This document shows positions 38,933 through 46,791 of a stretch of 46,791 nt of DNA, one piece after another. Position 1 is the stretch's first letter; each line of letters opens with the position of its first letter. Source of the stretch: Prevotellaceae bacterium (GTDB lineage: Bacteria > Bacteroidota > Bacteroidia > Bacteroidales > UBA932); assembly GCA_031277925.1 (NCBI GenBank), contig JAITLJ010000144.1:1-46791 (forward strand), written 5' to 3'. The position numbers and the translations under genes are program-made. The notes beneath the pieces are model-generated. The model did no database searches. It was not told the DNA's origin and saw nothing but the letters and a program-made list of their open reading frames with translations.

Positions 38933-40116
38933 AAGGATTTCTAAAAAATATTTTGACTGTTGTTTTTTTATTTGTGGCTATCGCTTTGTTTGCACAATCG
39001 CCGGAAGAAAAATTAAAGAAAAGTAAGGAAAGTACCGAAAAAGAAATAGCGAAACTCAATAATCAAATTGCCGAAAACACCAAAGCGAAACGGTCAAAAA
39101 CAAGTTATGTTTCATTGCTTAATAACCGTATTGCGCAGCGCAAAAAATTAATTCGCGATACCGATGTACAAATTTCCATTACAGAAAGCGAAATTGCAAA
39201 AAAAAATAAAAAAATAGATAACATACGCCAACAGATTAACCGCCTGAAAGAGTCGTATTCGGAATTGGTTGTAAATATTTATACCAATCGCAAAAAGGCG
39301 ACGTGGTTGATGTATGTGTTTGCAAGCGAAGATTTTAGTCAGGCATATCGTCGACTGAAATATTTGCAGTCTTATGCAGATGTTATATTTGTTCAAGCAA
39401 AAAAAATTGAACAGACCAATCAACATCTAGCAAAAGAAATTGCCTTACTGTCGGATAAAAAACAGGAACTTGACAATTATAAATCTGAACGAAATCAAGA
39501 AATAGCAAGTCTGGCAAAAGATGAAGAAGAGGCGCAAAAAACATTGAAAGAACTGAAAAATGAAGAAGCAAAATTAAAAAAACAGTTGCAACGTAAGCAT
39601 AACGATTTGGCGGCGCTGAATAAAAAACTTGAAGAACTTGTGAAAAAAGAATTGGCAAAAGATAAATCTACGGGATTTTCCAAATCGCCCGAAAATGTGA
39701 AACTTTCTGCAAATTTTGCGGCGAATCGAGGTCGCTTGCCATGGCCTGTGAAGCAGGGCAAAGTTGTAAGTTTTTTTGGAAGTCATTCAGTTAGCGACTA
39801 TGTACAGTTAGATAACAAAACAATTGATATATCTACTGTTGAAGGCGAAAATGTTTTAGCAATTTTTGATGGAATTGTAACAAATGTGTTTCCGGCGGTA
39901 GGAATGAATCTTGGCGTTTTGGTAAAACATGGCGAATATTTTACTTTATATTGTCGGCTTGGAAGGGTTAACGTAAAAGCAGGCGATGTTGTAAAAACAG
40001 GAACTGTACTTGGAAAAGTTGCCACCCGAAACGATGATGATGGCGTGCAGTTAAACTTTGGTTTGTGGAAACAGTTTAATCCGCTTAATCCTTTGCTCTG
40101 GCTTTTAAAAAATTAG
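38929..40116 (+). CDS. EnvC-like murein hydrolase activator (coiled-coil + degenerate LytM domain)
   Basis: Signal peptide, long coiled-coil, C-terminal GRLPWPVKQGKVVSFFGSH...GIVTNVFPAVGMNLGVLVKHGEYFTLYCRLGRVNVKAGDVV. Confidence 0.9.
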   Translation: MKGFLKNILTVVFLFVAIALFAQSPEEKLKKSKESTEKEIAKLNNQIAENTKAKRSKTSYVSLLNNRIAQRKKLIRDTDVQISITESEIAKKNKKIDNIRQQINRLKESYSELVVNIYTNRKKATWLMYVFASEDFSQAYRRLKYLQSYADVIFVQAKKIEQTNQHLAKEIALLSDKKQELDNYKSERNQEIASLAKDEEEAQKTLKELKNEEAKLKKQLQRKHNDLAALNKKLEELVKKELAKDKSTGFSKSPENVKLSANFAANRGRLPWPVKQGKVVSFFGSHSVSDYVQLDNKTIDISTVEGENVLAIFDGIVTNVFPAVGMNLGVLVKHGEYFTLYCRLGRVNVKAGDVVKTGTVLGKVATRNDDDGVQLNFGLWKQFNPLNPLLWLLKN

Positions 40117-40141
40117 ATTATAGTTATTCGACAAATATAAA

Positions 40142-40558
40142 ATGATAAGATTTTTTACTGAAAATATTTCTTTCAAATTAATAAATCGCCGTAAAATAAA
40201 ATATTGGATAACCAATGTTGTAGAAAGTGAAAATAAAAATATTGGCGATATCAATTATATTTTTTGTTCGGATAAATATCTTCTTAATATAAATAAAAAA
40301 TATTTGCATCATAACTGTTTTACAGATGTTATAACTTTTGATTTTTGTGAAGGCAGTAAAATTTCAGGCGATATTTTTATAAGCATTGACTCTGTTCGTG
40401 CGAATGCAAGTAAATACAGGCAATTATTTATCGAAGAATTATATAGAGTAATGATTCATGGCATACTTCATCTCTGTTCGTATGATGATTCTACAAAATC
40501 CGAAATTGCCCTAATGCGCTCAAAAGAAAATAATTATCTTAAAAAAATCACAATTTAG
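40142..40558 (+). CDS. ybeY: Endoribonuclease YbeY
   Basis: TDVITFDF, EELYRVMIHGILHLCSYDD (HGxLHLxGyDH-like). Confidence 0.93.
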   Translation: MIRFFTENISFKLINRRKIKYWITNVVESENKNIGDINYIFCSDKYLLNINKKYLHHNCFTDVITFDFCEGSKISGDIFISIDSVRANASKYRQLFIEELYRVMIHGILHLCSYDDSTKSEIALMRSKENNYLKKITI

Positions 40559-42427
40559 ATGCTTTATACTTTCGATATAATTGTTGTAGGCGGAGGACAT
40601 GCCGGATGCGAAGCAGCAGCAGCAGCAGCAAAAATGGGTTCGCGCGTTCTTTTAATATCAATGGACATGACTAAATTTGCAGCGATGTCGTGCAATCCTG
40701 CTGTTGGCGGAGTTGCAAAAGGGCAAATTGTTCGAGAAATTGATGCGCTTGGCGGTTGCACAGGAATTGTTACCGATAAAACATCTATCCAATTTCGAAT
40801 GCTTAATCGTTCAAAAGGTCCGGCGATGTGGAGCCCTCGCGCGCAGTGCGACCGTACTCTTTTTTCTGTTGAATGGCGAAAAATATTAGAAGAAAATATT
40901 AATCTTTCGTTTTGGCAGGATTTTGTTGTCCAACTTATTGTGAAAAAAAGTAAAGTTGAAGGACTGATAACGGCACTTGGCGTTAAATTTTATGCAAAAA
41001 TTATAATTCTTACTACAGGAACGTTTCTTAATGGTAAAATTCATGTTGGAAGCGCACAACTTGCTGGTGGCCGAATTGGAGAAATGCCTTCTGTTGGAAT
41101 TACCGAGCAACTTGTTCAGTTAGGATTTGAATCAGGAAGGATGAAAACCGGTACGCCTCCACGATTTGATGGAAGAACTGTAAATTTTGAAAAATTGACC
41201 GTTCAGCATGGAGATGAAAATCCATCTAAATTTTCTTTTCTACCCGAAATCAAGCCGGTGAAAAAACAAAAACCGTGTTATATCATTCGCACCTCGCCCG
41301 AAGTTCACCAAATTTTAGAATCAGGTTTTGACGAATCGCCTTTGTTTACCGGAATTATTAAAGGTATTGGTCCGCGCTATTGTCCAAGTATTGAAGATAA
41401 AATCAAAACTTTTTCGGATAAAGATTCACATCAATTATTTTTAGAACCCGAAGGCTTCGACACAAATGAATATTATTTAAGCGGTTTTTCATCGTCTTTG
41501 CCGTTAGATATTCAATATAGCGCATTGAGGAAAGTTGAAGGATTTGAAAATATTAGAATTTTTCGTCCCGGATATGCAATCGAATACGACTACTTCCCTC
41601 CTACCCAACTTTATCATACATTAGAAACAAAATTGATTGAAAATTTGTTTTTTGCCGGACAGATAAATGGAACAACCGGATACGAAGAAGCCGCTGCACA
41701 AGGATTGATGGCTGGCATAAATGCTCATTTGAAATTGCAGCATAACGAAAAATTTGTGCTTTCGCGCAATCAGGCATATATTGGCGTTTTGATTGACGAC
41801 TTGGTATCAAAAGGCGTTGATGAGCCTTATCGAATGTTTACAAGCCGTTCGGAATATAGAATTTTATTGCGCCAAGATAATGCCGATGAGCGTCTTACCG
41901 AGTTGTCGTATAAAATTGGATTAGCATCTAAATATCGTTACAATGCCGTAACGACAAAGAAAAATGCGATACGGGAACTGCTGTCGCTTATTAATAACTG
42001 TTCAGTTTCACCCGATGAAATAAATCCTTATTTGGAATCAGTTGGTTCTGCTTTAATCAATCAAAAACGGAAACTTTCCGATATTCTTTCGCGCCCCGAA
42101 GTTTCCGTAAATAGCATTTTAACTGTATCAAGCATTGCCGGAAAGATTAATACCATAGGGAACCTTACATCGGAGATAATTGAAGAATCTGAGATTGCCA
42201 TAAAATATTCGGGATATATTGAGCGCGAACACCTTCTTGTTGAAAAAATGAGCAGATTAGAAAAAGTGAAAATTCCTAAAACCTTTGATTTTTCAAAGGC
42301 GAGTATTACTATTGAAGCTCAACAGAAATTAAAAAAGATTATGCCTGAAACCATTGGACAGGCATCGCGAATTCCGGGCGTTTCTCCGGCTGATATTTCT
42401 GTTTTGCTTGTTTTGTTAGGAAGATAA
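40559..42427 (+). CDS. mnmG: tRNA uridine-5-carboxymethylaminomethyl modification enzyme MnmG/GidA
   Basis: FDIIVVGGGHAGCEAAAAAAKMG, CNPAVGGVAKGQIVREIDALGG. Confidence 0.98.
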   Translation: MLYTFDIIVVGGGHAGCEAAAAAAKMGSRVLLISMDMTKFAAMSCNPAVGGVAKGQIVREIDALGGCTGIVTDKTSIQFRMLNRSKGPAMWSPRAQCDRTLFSVEWRKILEENINLSFWQDFVVQLIVKKSKVEGLITALGVKFYAKIIILTTGTFLNGKIHVGSAQLAGGRIGEMPSVGITEQLVQLGFESGRMKTGTPPRFDGRTVNFEKLTVQHGDENPSKFSFLPEIKPVKKQKPCYIIRTSPEVHQILESGFDESPLFTGIIKGIGPRYCPSIEDKIKTFSDKDSHQLFLEPEGFDTNEYYLSGFSSSLPLDIQYSALRKVEGFENIRIFRPGYAIEYDYFPPTQLYHTLETKLIENLFFAGQINGTTGYEEAAAQGLMAGINAHLKLQHNEKFVLSRNQAYIGVLIDDLVSKGVDEPYRMFTSRSEYRILLRQDNADERLTELSYKIGLASKYRYNAVTTKKNAIRELLSLINNCSVSPDEINPYLESVGSALINQKRKLSDILSRPEVSVNSILTVSSIAGKINTIGNLTSEIIEESEIAIKYSGYIEREHLLVEKMSRLEKVKIPKTFDFSKASITIEAQQKLKKIMPETIGQASRIPGVSPADISVLLVLLGR

Positions 42428-42431
42428 AAAT

Positions 42432-42447
42432 TGTTCCACATGGAACG
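42432..42447. promoter_or_regulatory. parS-like site 1 (TGTTCCACATGGAACG)
   Basis: Near-palindrome, one central mismatch from GTTCCACGTGGAAC. Confidence 0.55.
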
Positions 42448-42471
42448 TTATGCAATAAAACTACTAATTTA

Positions 42472-42487
42472 TGTTCCACGTGGAACA
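42472..42487. promoter_or_regulatory. parS-like site 2 (TGTTCCACGTGGAACA)
   Basis: Perfect 16-bp palindrome closely resembling the ParB site TGTTtCACGTGaAACA. Confidence 0.75.
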
Positions 42488-42501
42488 ATTTAAAATTTAT
42501 A

Positions 42502-44346
42502 ATGCCAATAATTATGAAAATGAATGAAAAAATAAAACAAAAGATTTTGCTTTTGCCCCATTCTCCCGGAATTTATCAATTTTTTGATGCACAAAATAAG
42601 ATAATTTATATAGGGAAAGCAAAAGATTTAAAAAATAGAGTTGCATCATATTTTTTAAATCGCGTAAGCGCTAATAATCTTAAATTAAGAACCATGGTAA
42701 CAAAAATTGTTGATATAAAACATATTGTTCTGGCAACCGAATCAGATGCTTTCTTTTTAGAAAATATTTTGATAAAAAAATATCAACCTCGATATAATAT
42801 TTTATTAAAAGATGATAAAACCTATCCATGGATTTGTGTGAAAAAAGAAAACTTCCCCCGGTTGCTTGTTGTTCGCCACAGGCAAAATGATGGATCTAAA
42901 TATTTTGGTCCTTATTCGTATGTATCGTCAATCAGGTTTTTGCTTGATTTGATTAAGCGCTTATATACATTGCGTACCTGTAATTTGCATCTTACACCGA
43001 CATCAATCGCTCGCAAAAAATATAAACCTTGTCTTGAATATCATATCGGCAATTGCAAAGCTCCTTGCATTGGCAATCAAACAGAATATGAATATGATTT
43101 ACAAATAGAACAGGTTTTATCAATATTAAAAGGCGATATTCAATATGTATTGAGATATTTGCGCAATGAAATGGATAAAGCCACTGTTGAATATCGTTTT
43201 GAAGATGCTCAATTATTGAAAGAAAGATACAATAGACTGGAAACCTACCAATCAAAATCAGTAATTGTCAGTTCTGTAATTAAAACAGCAGATGTTATAA
43301 CAATTTTTGTAGAATCAACAATGGGTTTTGCCAATTTTATGCGTATTCTAAATGGAGCAATAGTTCTGTCGCAAACATTTGAACTTAGTCTTGGTATTGA
43401 AGATACGCGAGAAAGCCTGTTGAATTATGTAGTTGCCGATATGATTGATAGATTAGGCGATTTATCCTTTGAAATAATAGTTCCATTTAAACCCGACTTT
43501 GAATTCCCAAATCATGTTTTTACTATTCCAAATCGTGGCGATAAACTTAAATTACTTGAACTGTCATTTCGAAATTTGCGAACATATCAATTTGAACGAT
43601 TGAAGCAAATACAAATAATTGATTCTGACAGGTATGCTATTCGTGTCCTTTCAAAACTCCAAAAAGCCTTGAAATTAGCAACGCTGCCTCGTCATATTGA
43701 ATGCTTTGACAATTCCAATATAAATGGAACAAATCCTGTTGCCTCCTGTGTCGTTTTTAAAAATGGAAAACCAAGTAAAAAAGATTACAGAAAATACAAC
43801 ATAAAAACAGTTGTTGGCGCTAATGATTACGCTTCGATGCGTGAAGTCGTTTGGCGAAGGTATTCAAAATTTATTACCGAAAATATTGATATGCCGGATT
43901 TAATAATTACTGATGGAGGTCGGGGACAAATGGAAATTGTACGTAGAGTAATCAAAGATGAATTAAACTTAAATATTCCTGTTGCCGGATTGACGAAAGA
44001 TAAGTATCATCAAACAAACGAACTTTTATTTGGTTTTCCCCCTGTTCAAATAGGAATAAAACCAACCGATCCTTATTTTAAATTATTGGCGGCTATTCAA
44101 AATGAAACACATCGCGTTGCCATTGAATTTCACAGAGATAAACGAAGCAAAGCAATGACTGGCACGCAGTTAACCGATATTCGGGGAATAGGCGAAAAAA
44201 CGGCGCAAAAATTATTAGTGAAATTCAAAACATTATCACGGATAAAGGCTGCAACGGTTAGCGAATTGTACGAAATAATTGGCGAAAAAAAGACAAAAAA
44301 TCTATTAAATTATTTTGCGAAAAAAAATAATAAAAATATAGTTTAA
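42502..44346 (+). CDS. uvrC: Excinuclease ABC subunit C
   Basis: LLPHSPGIYQFFDAQNKIIYIGKAKDLKNRV, IECFDNSNINGTNPVASCVVF. Confidence 0.97.
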   Translation: MPIIMKMNEKIKQKILLLPHSPGIYQFFDAQNKIIYIGKAKDLKNRVASYFLNRVSANNLKLRTMVTKIVDIKHIVLATESDAFFLENILIKKYQPRYNILLKDDKTYPWICVKKENFPRLLVVRHRQNDGSKYFGPYSYVSSIRFLLDLIKRLYTLRTCNLHLTPTSIARKKYKPCLEYHIGNCKAPCIGNQTEYEYDLQIEQVLSILKGDIQYVLRYLRNEMDKATVEYRFEDAQLLKERYNRLETYQSKSVIVSSVIKTADVITIFVESTMGFANFMRILNGAIVLSQTFELSLGIEDTRESLLNYVVADMIDRLGDLSFEIIVPFKPDFEFPNHVFTIPNRGDKLKLLELSFRNLRTYQFERLKQIQIIDSDRYAIRVLSKLQKALKLATLPRHIECFDNSNINGTNPVASCVVFKNGKPSKKDYRKYNIKTVVGANDYASMREVVWRRYSKFITENIDMPDLIITDGGRGQMEIVRRVIKDELNLNIPVAGLTKDKYHQTNELLFGFPPVQIGIKPTDPYFKLLAAIQNETHRVAIEFHRDKRSKAMTGTQLTDIRGIGEKTAQKLLVKFKTLSRIKAATVSELYEIIGEKKTKNLLNYFAKKNNKNIV

Positions 44347-44372
44347 ATGTCTATAAATTAAAACAAAATTAT

Positions 44373-44381
44373 TAATTTTGC
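44373..44381 (+). promoter_or_regulatory. -7 box TAatTTTGC upstream of yfhO-like gene
   Basis: Bacteroidetes TAnnTTTG motif 21 nt before ATG. Confidence 0.6.
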
Positions 44382-44401
44382 TAAAAATAAATACACATAA
44401 A

Positions 44402-46791
44402 ATGAAAACGAAATTCAAACATTTTTTACCGTATGTAGCGGCGATTTTTATATTTTTAATAATTTCTGTCGGCTATTTTACACCTGCCATTTTTCAAGGG
44501 AAAACATTGTTTCAAGAAGATATACGCAGAGGAGCAGGCATGGGCAGAGATTTGAACGAACATGTAGCTGCAACAGGAGAAAGAAGCTTATGGTCATCAC
44601 GAATGTTTTCGGGGATGCCGTCTTATCAAATAACTCCGAATTATAAAACAGCGCCCGTTTTGCGCGAAATGAGAAATGCTTTTGAAGGATGGTTGCCGTC
44701 GCCGGCAAACCACCTTTTTGCCTATATGCTGGGCTTTTTTATTTTGCTGCTGGCGTTGCGTATAAATCCGTGGTTGGCAATGGTTGGCGCTATTGCTTAT
44801 GCTTTTTCTTCGTACTTTTTAATTATTATCGAAGCCGGGCATATTTGGAAAGTCTGGGTGCTGGAACTCATCCCGCCAACGATGGCAGGAATTATTTGGG
44901 CTTATCGCGGAAAATTTTTGGAAGGAGGCGTTGTTACCGCTCTGTTTTTTGCCTTGCAAATAGTTTCAAATCACATTCAAATGACATATTACTTTTTGTT
45001 GTTTGTCGGTGTGTTTATAATCTGCCGATTGGTTTACGATATTCGAAAACGCCAGATTGCAAAATTTTTTAAAGCGACTATAGTTTTATTTATTGCAGGA
45101 TTGATTGGATTTGGAGCAAATGCCACTAACCTTATTTTATCAGCAAAACATTCTGCGCAAACTATTCGCGGAAAGTCGGAATTGACAGACAGTATTGCGA
45201 ATAAAACAAGCGGACTCGACCCTAATTATGCTACGCAGTGGAGTTATGGTATTGGAGAAACATTTACCTTATTAATACCGAATACCAAAGGCGGAGCCTC
45301 TGAACCGATTGGTTATGCTAAACAAAAAAATGGACAATGGCAGCCCGATAGCAATAAAAATAAAGCAGCCTTAAAGAAAATTACTGATAAAAATGTACGG
45401 GACTATCTTGCAAGACAACAAAGCTATTGGGGCAAACAACCATTTACATCCGGTCCTGTGTATGTTGGCGCTTTCATTTTGTTTTTGTTTATTTTCGGTC
45501 TCTTTGTTGTCAAAGGATATTTAAAATGGGCTTTGCTTGCCGGAACGGTTTTTTCCATTTTGCTTGCGTGGGGACATAATTTTATGTGGTTTACCGATCT
45601 GTTTCTTCATTATTTTCCGATGTACAATAAATTTAGAACAGTTTCGTCTATATTGGTTGTTGCCGAACTTACAATTCCTGTGCTTGCCGTATTGGCATTG
45701 TGTAAAATTGTAGAAAACCGACAACTTCTAACTGAAAAAAGAGAAGCATTTCTTCTAAGTTTAGGTTTTACAGCAGGATTAGCGTTCATTTTTATTCTTT
45801 TACCTCAATTGTTTTTTGATTTTTCTTCTCCGCAAGATTTTGATACATTAAAAGCTCAAGGTCTTTCTAATACAGTGATATTAAATATTATAAACGATTT
45901 GGAATCTGTCCGTATTTCAATTTTCCGCAGTGATGCCTGGCGCAGTGTAATTATTATTTTAATCGGCGCTGGACTCTTGTGGCTCTACCGCGCCAAAACG
46001 ATAAACAAATCATTATTAATTGCATCTGTTGCCATTCTTACTTTATTCGATTTGGCGAATGTCGATAAACGCTACCTGAACAACAACGACTTTTTACAAA
46101 AAAATGAAACTAAAACCGTTTGGGTAAGCACAGATGCCGACAGGCAAATTCTGAAAGATAACAACCCGAATTTTCGAGTATTTAACCTGTCGCTTTCCGC
46201 ATTTAATGATGCAAGTACTTCGTATTATCACAAATCAATCGGAGGCTATCACGGCGCAAAATTACGCCGCTATCAGGATCTAATTGATAAATATCTTAAT
46301 TCGGGGAATAGGAGCGTGTTATCTATGTTAAATACAAAATATTTCATTCGATTTGCAGACTCTAATAATAGCGGAAAGTTAATAATTCAGCGTAATCCGG
46401 ACGCATTGGGTAACGTCTGGTACATTGATAGTGTGCGTATTACGGTTGATCCGAACGAAGAAATTGAAGCCATTGGTGAAGTTAATTTGAAAAATACAGT
46501 CGTTGTTGATAAACGCTTTGAAAATCAGTTGGAAAACTTTATATATCAAGTAGATAGCACTCGTGCAATTGAGATGACCGACTATAAAATTAATGATATA
46601 AAATACAAATCAAATTGTGCAGCAGAACAAATCGCCGTTTTTTCTGAAATTTATTACGATGACGGGCTGACGCGCTGGGAGGCTTTCATTGACGGGAAGC
46701 CTGCGCCGCATTTCCGCGCCAACTACGTGTTGCGCGCCTTGCGCGTGCCTGCCGGCGAACATACAATAGAATTTGTGTTCAAACCGAAAGC
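44402..46791 (+). CDS. YfhO-family membrane protein, 3' end beyond window
   Basis: Own translation: MKTKFKHFLPYVAAIFIFLIISVGYFTPAIFQGKTLFQEDIRRGAGMGRDLNEHVAATGERSLWSSRMFSGMPSYQITP...; frame spot-checked at several points to the window edge. Absent from the ORF track because no stop occurs in the window. Confidence 0.88.
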   Translation, partial: MKTKFKHFLPYVAAIFIFLIISVGYFTPAIFQGKTLFQEDIRRGAGMGRDLNEHVAATGERSLWSSRMFSGMPSYQITPNYKTAPVLREMRNAFEGWLPSPANHLFAYMLGFFILLLALRINPWLAMVGAIAYAFSSYFLIIIEAGHIWKVWVLELIPPTMAGIIWAYRGKFLEGGVVTALFFALQIVSNHIQMTYYFLLFVGVFIICRLVYDIRKRQIAKFFKATIVLFIAGLIGFGANATNLILSAKHSAQTIRGKSELTDSIANKTSGLDPNYATQWSYGIGETFTLLIPNTKGGASEPIGYAKQKNGQWQPDSNKNKAALKKITDKNVRDYLARQQSYWGKQPFTSGPVYVGAFILFLFIFGLFVVKGYLKWALLAGTVFSILLAWGHNFMWFTDLFLHYFPMYNKFRTVSSILVVAELTIPVLAVLALCKIVENRQLLTEKREAFLLSLGFTAGLAFIFILLPQLFFDFSSPQDFDTLKAQGLSNTVILNIINDLESVRISIFRSDAWRSVIIILIGAGLLWLYRAKTINKSLLIASVAILTLFDLANVDKRYLNNNDFLQKNETKTVWVSTDADRQILKDNNPNFRVFNLSLSAFNDASTSYYHKSIGGYHGAKLRRYQDLIDKYLNSGNRSVLSMLNTKYFIRFADSNNSGKLIIQRNPDALGNVWYIDSVRITVDPNEEIEAIGEVNLKNTVVVDKRFENQLENFIYQVDSTRAIEMTDYKINDIKYKSNCAAEQIAVFSEIYYDDGLTRWEAFIDGKPAPHFRANYVLRALRVPAGEHTIEFVFKPK

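Noticed and set aside
44689-45072. 127-aa + strand ORF as a separate gene
   Set aside because: Lies in a different frame inside the continuous YfhO reading frame that I translated from 44402 to the window end.
1-46791. Defence systems, prophage, integrative element or secondary-metabolite cluster
   Set aside because: No integrase, transposase, phage structural, restriction, toxin-antitoxin or biosynthetic core proteins seen among the translated ORFs; no tRNA or rRNA genes recognised by eye.

Overview
The 46.8 kb window reads as a chromosomal segment of a low-GC Bacteroidetes (probably Bacteroidales) bacterium. Support comes from recurrent TAnnTTTG-type promoter boxes, a PorG/DUF6089-uppS-bamA-ompH block, a NamZ/DUF1343 protein, a LysM-PBP1 protein and YfhO. 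Most of it is conserved housekeeping gene content: skp/ompH x2, bamA, uppS, porG-like, nadK, pdxJ, rpiB, nadA, ruvB, namZ-like, nupG-like MFS, S4 protein, recG, DUF3108, lolC/E-like permease, two LytM proteins, secA, small OMP, TolC-like, HU-like, RND pump, phoH, purC, LysM-PBP1, folC, dut, TPR lipoprotein, EnvC-like, ybeY, mnmG, uvrC and a yfhO cut by the window end. I saw no tRNA, rRNA, CRISPR array, transposase or recognisable defence operon. The unexplained signal is mostly intergenic. It includes (i) two parS-like palindromes between mnmG and uvrC, (ii) a MITE-like element with perfect 29-bp terminal inverted repeats that contains a consensus promoter pointing into gene-free DNA, (iii) at least three families of dispersed repeats, (iv) a structured, terminator-ended candidate ncRNA in an apparent insertion between TolC and RND genes where the membrane fusion protein gene is missing, and (v) a ~775-bp extremely AT-rich gap upstream of nadA. 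No clear-cut new biological system is demonstrated; items (ii) and (iv) are the best leads.
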